NCBI GenBank assembly: GCA_002633025.1
Contig: NMRB01000796.1
Coordinates: forward strand, 195,417-259,416
Source of the DNA: Notospermus geniculatus
Lineage: Eukaryota > Nemertea > Pilidiophora > Heteronemertea > Lineidae
Length of the DNA: 64,000 nucleotides
Reading direction: 5' to 3'
Below, one piece after another: positions 61,930-64,000 of the stretch (the first letter of the stretch is position 1; every line of letters begins with the position of its first letter). The notes beneath the pieces are model-generated. The model was given only the letters and a program-made list of their open reading frames with translations, ran no database searches and was not told the DNA's origin. The position numbers and the translations under genes are program-made.

Positions 61930-62155
61930 AGAATATAACTTGCTAAAAGGAGAATTCTCACTCGAACGAGAGTTGTCCGAACTAAAGATGAATCATCAGG
62001 ATCGAAAACAGGCCTATCTGGCGCTGAAAGCTGACCTCCTCGATGCAGTTGAAAAGGTTCTGACTGCACAGCATCTGCTAAGGAGTGAGATCAGCCACAC
62101 CAGGAATGCTGCCGTCCAAGGGTATTCGAAAACATGGACGATGGACGGTGGATGA
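61930..62155 (+). CDS. Coiled-coil exon
   Basis: EYNLLKGEFSLERELSELKM then NHQDRKQAYLALKADLLDAV, EKVLTAQHLLRSEISHTRNA. Heptad pattern of leucines/alanines. Family not identified. Confidence 0.45.
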
Positions 62156-62401
62156 TGGACGATCGACGGCGCCTTTCAGCATCATCTATCTCCACCACCG
62201 GGATAATTTCCGACATTTTTTGAGCACTTTGTTTGGTGATAGTTCCACACTAAATGAGGCACCTTGAAAAAATTCGATCACTGAGAGAAATTGCAGGTGG
62301 CATTATAGCTTGTATCCAAAAATGGTGGTGTTGAATTGCATTTATGCAAATTCGATTAGTGAGGGAAAGGTGCTTGATTGAGAGTGGCGTAAATAAATGG
62401 C

Positions 62402-62790
62402 GTGGAAAAAACATCCAGTGCCAGTGGTACTACAAGCCGGAGTACAGTACAAGTCGGGATCAGTTGGAAGCAAAGGTACTTGATGGCCATCACTTACGGT
62501 ACTCGTCAATTTGTGGTAAAGGTCTGTAAAGATTGTTTGAGTGGCTATGACATTCGAAAAGAGGCTTGCACACGGTTGCGACCACGAAACCTAATGTGGT
62601 CAGCAAGGCATTAGCCATGAACTTGGCTGACAAACCGAGTGGTGCTTTCGCCCGTCGGACATTCTCAACTGAGGTTAAACAGGAAATGATAGCATTAGAC
62701 TTTGTCCGTGAGGCTTACTTCGTGAAAGTAATCCGTGAGTGGTACGAGGCAGAATATGAGCCAGGTATTTCTGCAGGTGAAAGGGCCTAA
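62402..62790 (+). pseudogene. Transposon-type coding remnant
   Basis: WKQRYLMAITYGTRQF then, in another frame, KPNVVSKALAMNLADKPSGA, FARRTFSTEVKQEMIALDFV, REAYFVKVIREWYEAEYEPG, ISAGER. Looks like real protein with two frame changes. I recall similar FxRE..FVxxxxxWYEAxxxPGIS segments in unnamed invertebrate proteins but cannot assign function. Confidence 0.4.
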
Positions 62791-62792
62791 GT

Positions 62793-63112
62793 CAAAGTTC
62801 AACAAACGTAATAATATTCGCGAGAAAATTTCTCGTAACTCCTTTAAATATAACTTAAGACTTTTTCTGAACGGTCCGAAAAATTTTTCTGCCACCTCTA
62901 AACTTAGTTTGTCCCGTGAATACGAAGTTTGTCTCAACCGCTGCAGATGTGATCTAACCTATAGGAGTCACTTTTATTTGCATAATTTCACGACTGCTTT
63001 GAACCCCTCTTGTTCTTGTGGAGCCCCACACCAGACGACTGCTCATGTCCTTTTTCATTGCCCTCTTTTGAATAATATTCGCGCAGTATTCTATGACAAT
63101 TTAAAGCTGAAC
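62793..63112 (+). pseudogene. LINE C-terminal zinc-knuckle fragment
   Basis: LRLFLNGPKNFSATSKLSLS, CLNRCRCDLTYRSHFYLHNF, NPSCSCGAPHQTTAHVLFHC, PLLNNIRAVFYDNLKLN. CxCGxxxxTxxHxLFxCPxxxxxR is the Cys/His motif after the RT domain in I/Jockey-like non-LTR elements. It runs straight into the twin-tRNA element. Confidence 0.65.
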
Positions 63113-63309
63113 TGCATGAACGAAAAGCCTCATGCGGCGAGCAAGAGAAATGCAAACGCCCTGCGAACACCTCAAACGAAGGCTCAGAACATGATAGACC
63201 CCACGAGGCCAGGAGGGCGCCACCGTATTTGGCTTCGAACTGTCCAGGTGTCAACATCCTCTGGTGAGCTCCTGCTGAACACTTTTTTTTGATAGAAAAA
63301 AGGCATGAC

Positions 63310-63376
63310 CCAGCTGGGAATCGAACCCACGCCGTTATCTTTGTTCCACAGTCTTTCCCATTCGGCCACCGAACTT
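63310..63376 (-). other. tRNA-like module (twin element copy 2)
   Basis: Minus strand: GTTCGGTGGCCGAATGGGAA (A-box region) and GGGTTCGATTCCC (B box). Homologous to 21813-21886. Confidence 0.6.
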
Positions 63377-63471
63377 GTTGGTAGGCTGCCCATATTTTCT
63401 CGTATTCGTAGTATTATTACGTAAGTCGAAGGCCTACGTCTATGACAAACACAAATCATGTCCCGGTCAGC

Positions 63472-63541
63472 TGGCTCGTTGGCCGAGTGGATAGCTTGGT
63501 GGATTACAAATCAGAAGGTCGACGGTTCGAATCCCGTCTAA
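63472..63541 (+). other. tRNA-like module (twin element copy 2)
   Basis: Plus strand: GGCTCGTTGGCCGAGTGGAT and GGTTCGAATCCCG at tRNA spacing; homologous to 21648-21719. Confidence 0.6.
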
Positions 63542-63647
63542 ATGACTATAATTTTTTTCTTTGAGTAGTGTGAGTGGTATCCAGTAGTCTTGAACGTTAG
63601 TTGTGGTGTTGATATTTTTGGTGACTGGGAGGGGAATGTGGATGATA

Positions 63648-63710
63648 GTCAGCTGCCCTGCATTCAGAGAGACTTTAGTGAAAAGTCTCTCTGAATGCAG
63701 GGCAGCTGAC
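63648..63710. repeat. Perfect 28-bp hairpin, 7-nt loop
   Basis: GTCAGCTGCCCTGCATTCAG followed by AGAGACTT pairs without mismatch to the complementary arm ending GCAGGGCAGCTGAC; the loop is TAGTGAA. Either a very young foldback or a transcribed stem. Confidence 0.93.
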
Positions 63711-63855
63711 AGGGATCTGTGGTTATAAGTATTTATTAGCAAATGCAGATTTGTAGGGAAATGGAAGGGCTGGGGAGATATTCATCCTGTGAAAAAACGT
63801 TTTCAGCAAAAAAACATAAACAGAGAAACTGACACGTGAAAAAAATAAAAATTCC

Positions 63856-63926
63856 CATCGCAAGGCTCGAACCCAGCGCCCCGGATTCAGAGCCGGACGC
63901 TCTACCGATGCGCCAGCCGGCCACGT
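63856..63926 (-). other. tRNA-like SINE head
   Basis: Minus strand GGCCGGCTGGCGCATCGGTA, GAGCGTCCGGCTCTGAATCC, CTGGGTTCGAGCC. A box (TGGCGCATCGGTAGAGC) and B box (GGTTCGAGCC) are good and an anticodon-arm-like stem CCGG/CCGG has an 8-nt loop, so it is tRNA-derived and not a standard tRNA. Confidence 0.65.
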
Positions 63927-64000
63927 CATGACGGTGGCTGCTCAATAAATGTTTATAAACATATCCCAGCTACTCAACATATTTTTATGTTAATTAAAAA

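Larger units (their letters stand above)
63105..63560. mobile_element. Second copy of the twin-tRNA element (partial)
   Basis: TTTAAAGCTGA, GCGAGCAAGAG, CAAACGCCCTGC, CTCAAACGAAGGCTCAGAAC and AGGAGGGCGCCACC match the arm of the 21.4-22.1 kb element. The centre (ATTACGTAAGTCGAAGG..CTACGTCTATGACAAACACA) is the inverse of 21740-21785. The left terminus is missing, joined to LINE sequence. Confidence 0.7.

Overview
This window looks like a piece of a draft eukaryotic nuclear genome, most likely a marine invertebrate. Genes are split by spliceosomal introns with GT..AG junctions. Repeat families typical of echinoderm, hemichordate, cephalochordate and lophotrochozoan genomes are dense: TAGGCCTA palindromes, CCCCCTGGTGG/GACGGACA repeats and GGGCC-TATTCATAAAG termini. 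There are two assembly gaps (17191-17695 and about 48976-49012) and several single Ns. I see no bacterial or organelle signature and no intact host housekeeping gene. Almost everything I can identify is a transposable element (TE) or a broken transposon-type gene.

Layout. 1-2.9 kb: minus-strand CR1/L2-like LINE fused to a 34-bp tandem repeat. 3.4-11.5 kb: a stack of foldback and TIR elements, several nested, with TA target-site duplications and one preserved empty site. 12.15-18.26 kb: a large TIR-bounded element. It carries a multi-exon THAP + RNase H-like (DDE) transposase gene on the plus strand, of the Kolobok type, and a convergent minus-strand first exon resembling the invertebrate P2X7 C-terminal-domain-like family. 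18.5-23.1 kb: exons of a transposon-type gene (VCKK-type domain, SAMD3-like segments) with internal exon duplications and a TIR element carrying two divergent tRNA-like modules. 23.0-25.6 kb: a piggyBac-type zinc-ribbon fragment and a broken 'DGGPDHR' DDE-like gene.

26.2-37.9 kb: two copies of a composite block. Each holds Kolobok-type transposase exons, a Cys-rich P2X7-associated-type domain, a Pif1-like helicase tail and a 'GGDKGG' transposase-like segment. The second copy is swollen by insertions, which can be defined precisely by comparison with the first. Between them lies a perfect 18-nt complement of the tRNA-Phe 3' end, suggesting an LTR-element primer binding site. 38-43.5 kb: zinc-finger and RecQ-like fragments, a PIF/Harbinger element with a MADF/Myb-like ORF, and 45-bp minisatellite blocks. 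43.6-50 kb: another GGDKGG copy, an acidic/RGG gag-like gene interrupted by an 849-bp TIR element, three copies of a MULE-type transposase segment, a 57-bp coding repeat and a tRNA-derived SINE. 50.4-60.1 kb: HIRAN-like and OB-fold-like exons and a minus-strand 'LGFDATTQEG' family gene. 61.4-64 kb: a long-TIR MITE, coiled-coil exon, LINE 3' end, second twin-tRNA element, a perfect 28-bp hairpin and a tRNA-like module.

The strongest candidate for a little-described system is the two-gene element at 12.15-18.26 kb. Its two converging genes begin just inside near-identical termini that share an 18-bp inverted block containing the CRE palindrome TGACGTCA. Family names are from recognition of conserved motifs; no database search was possible.
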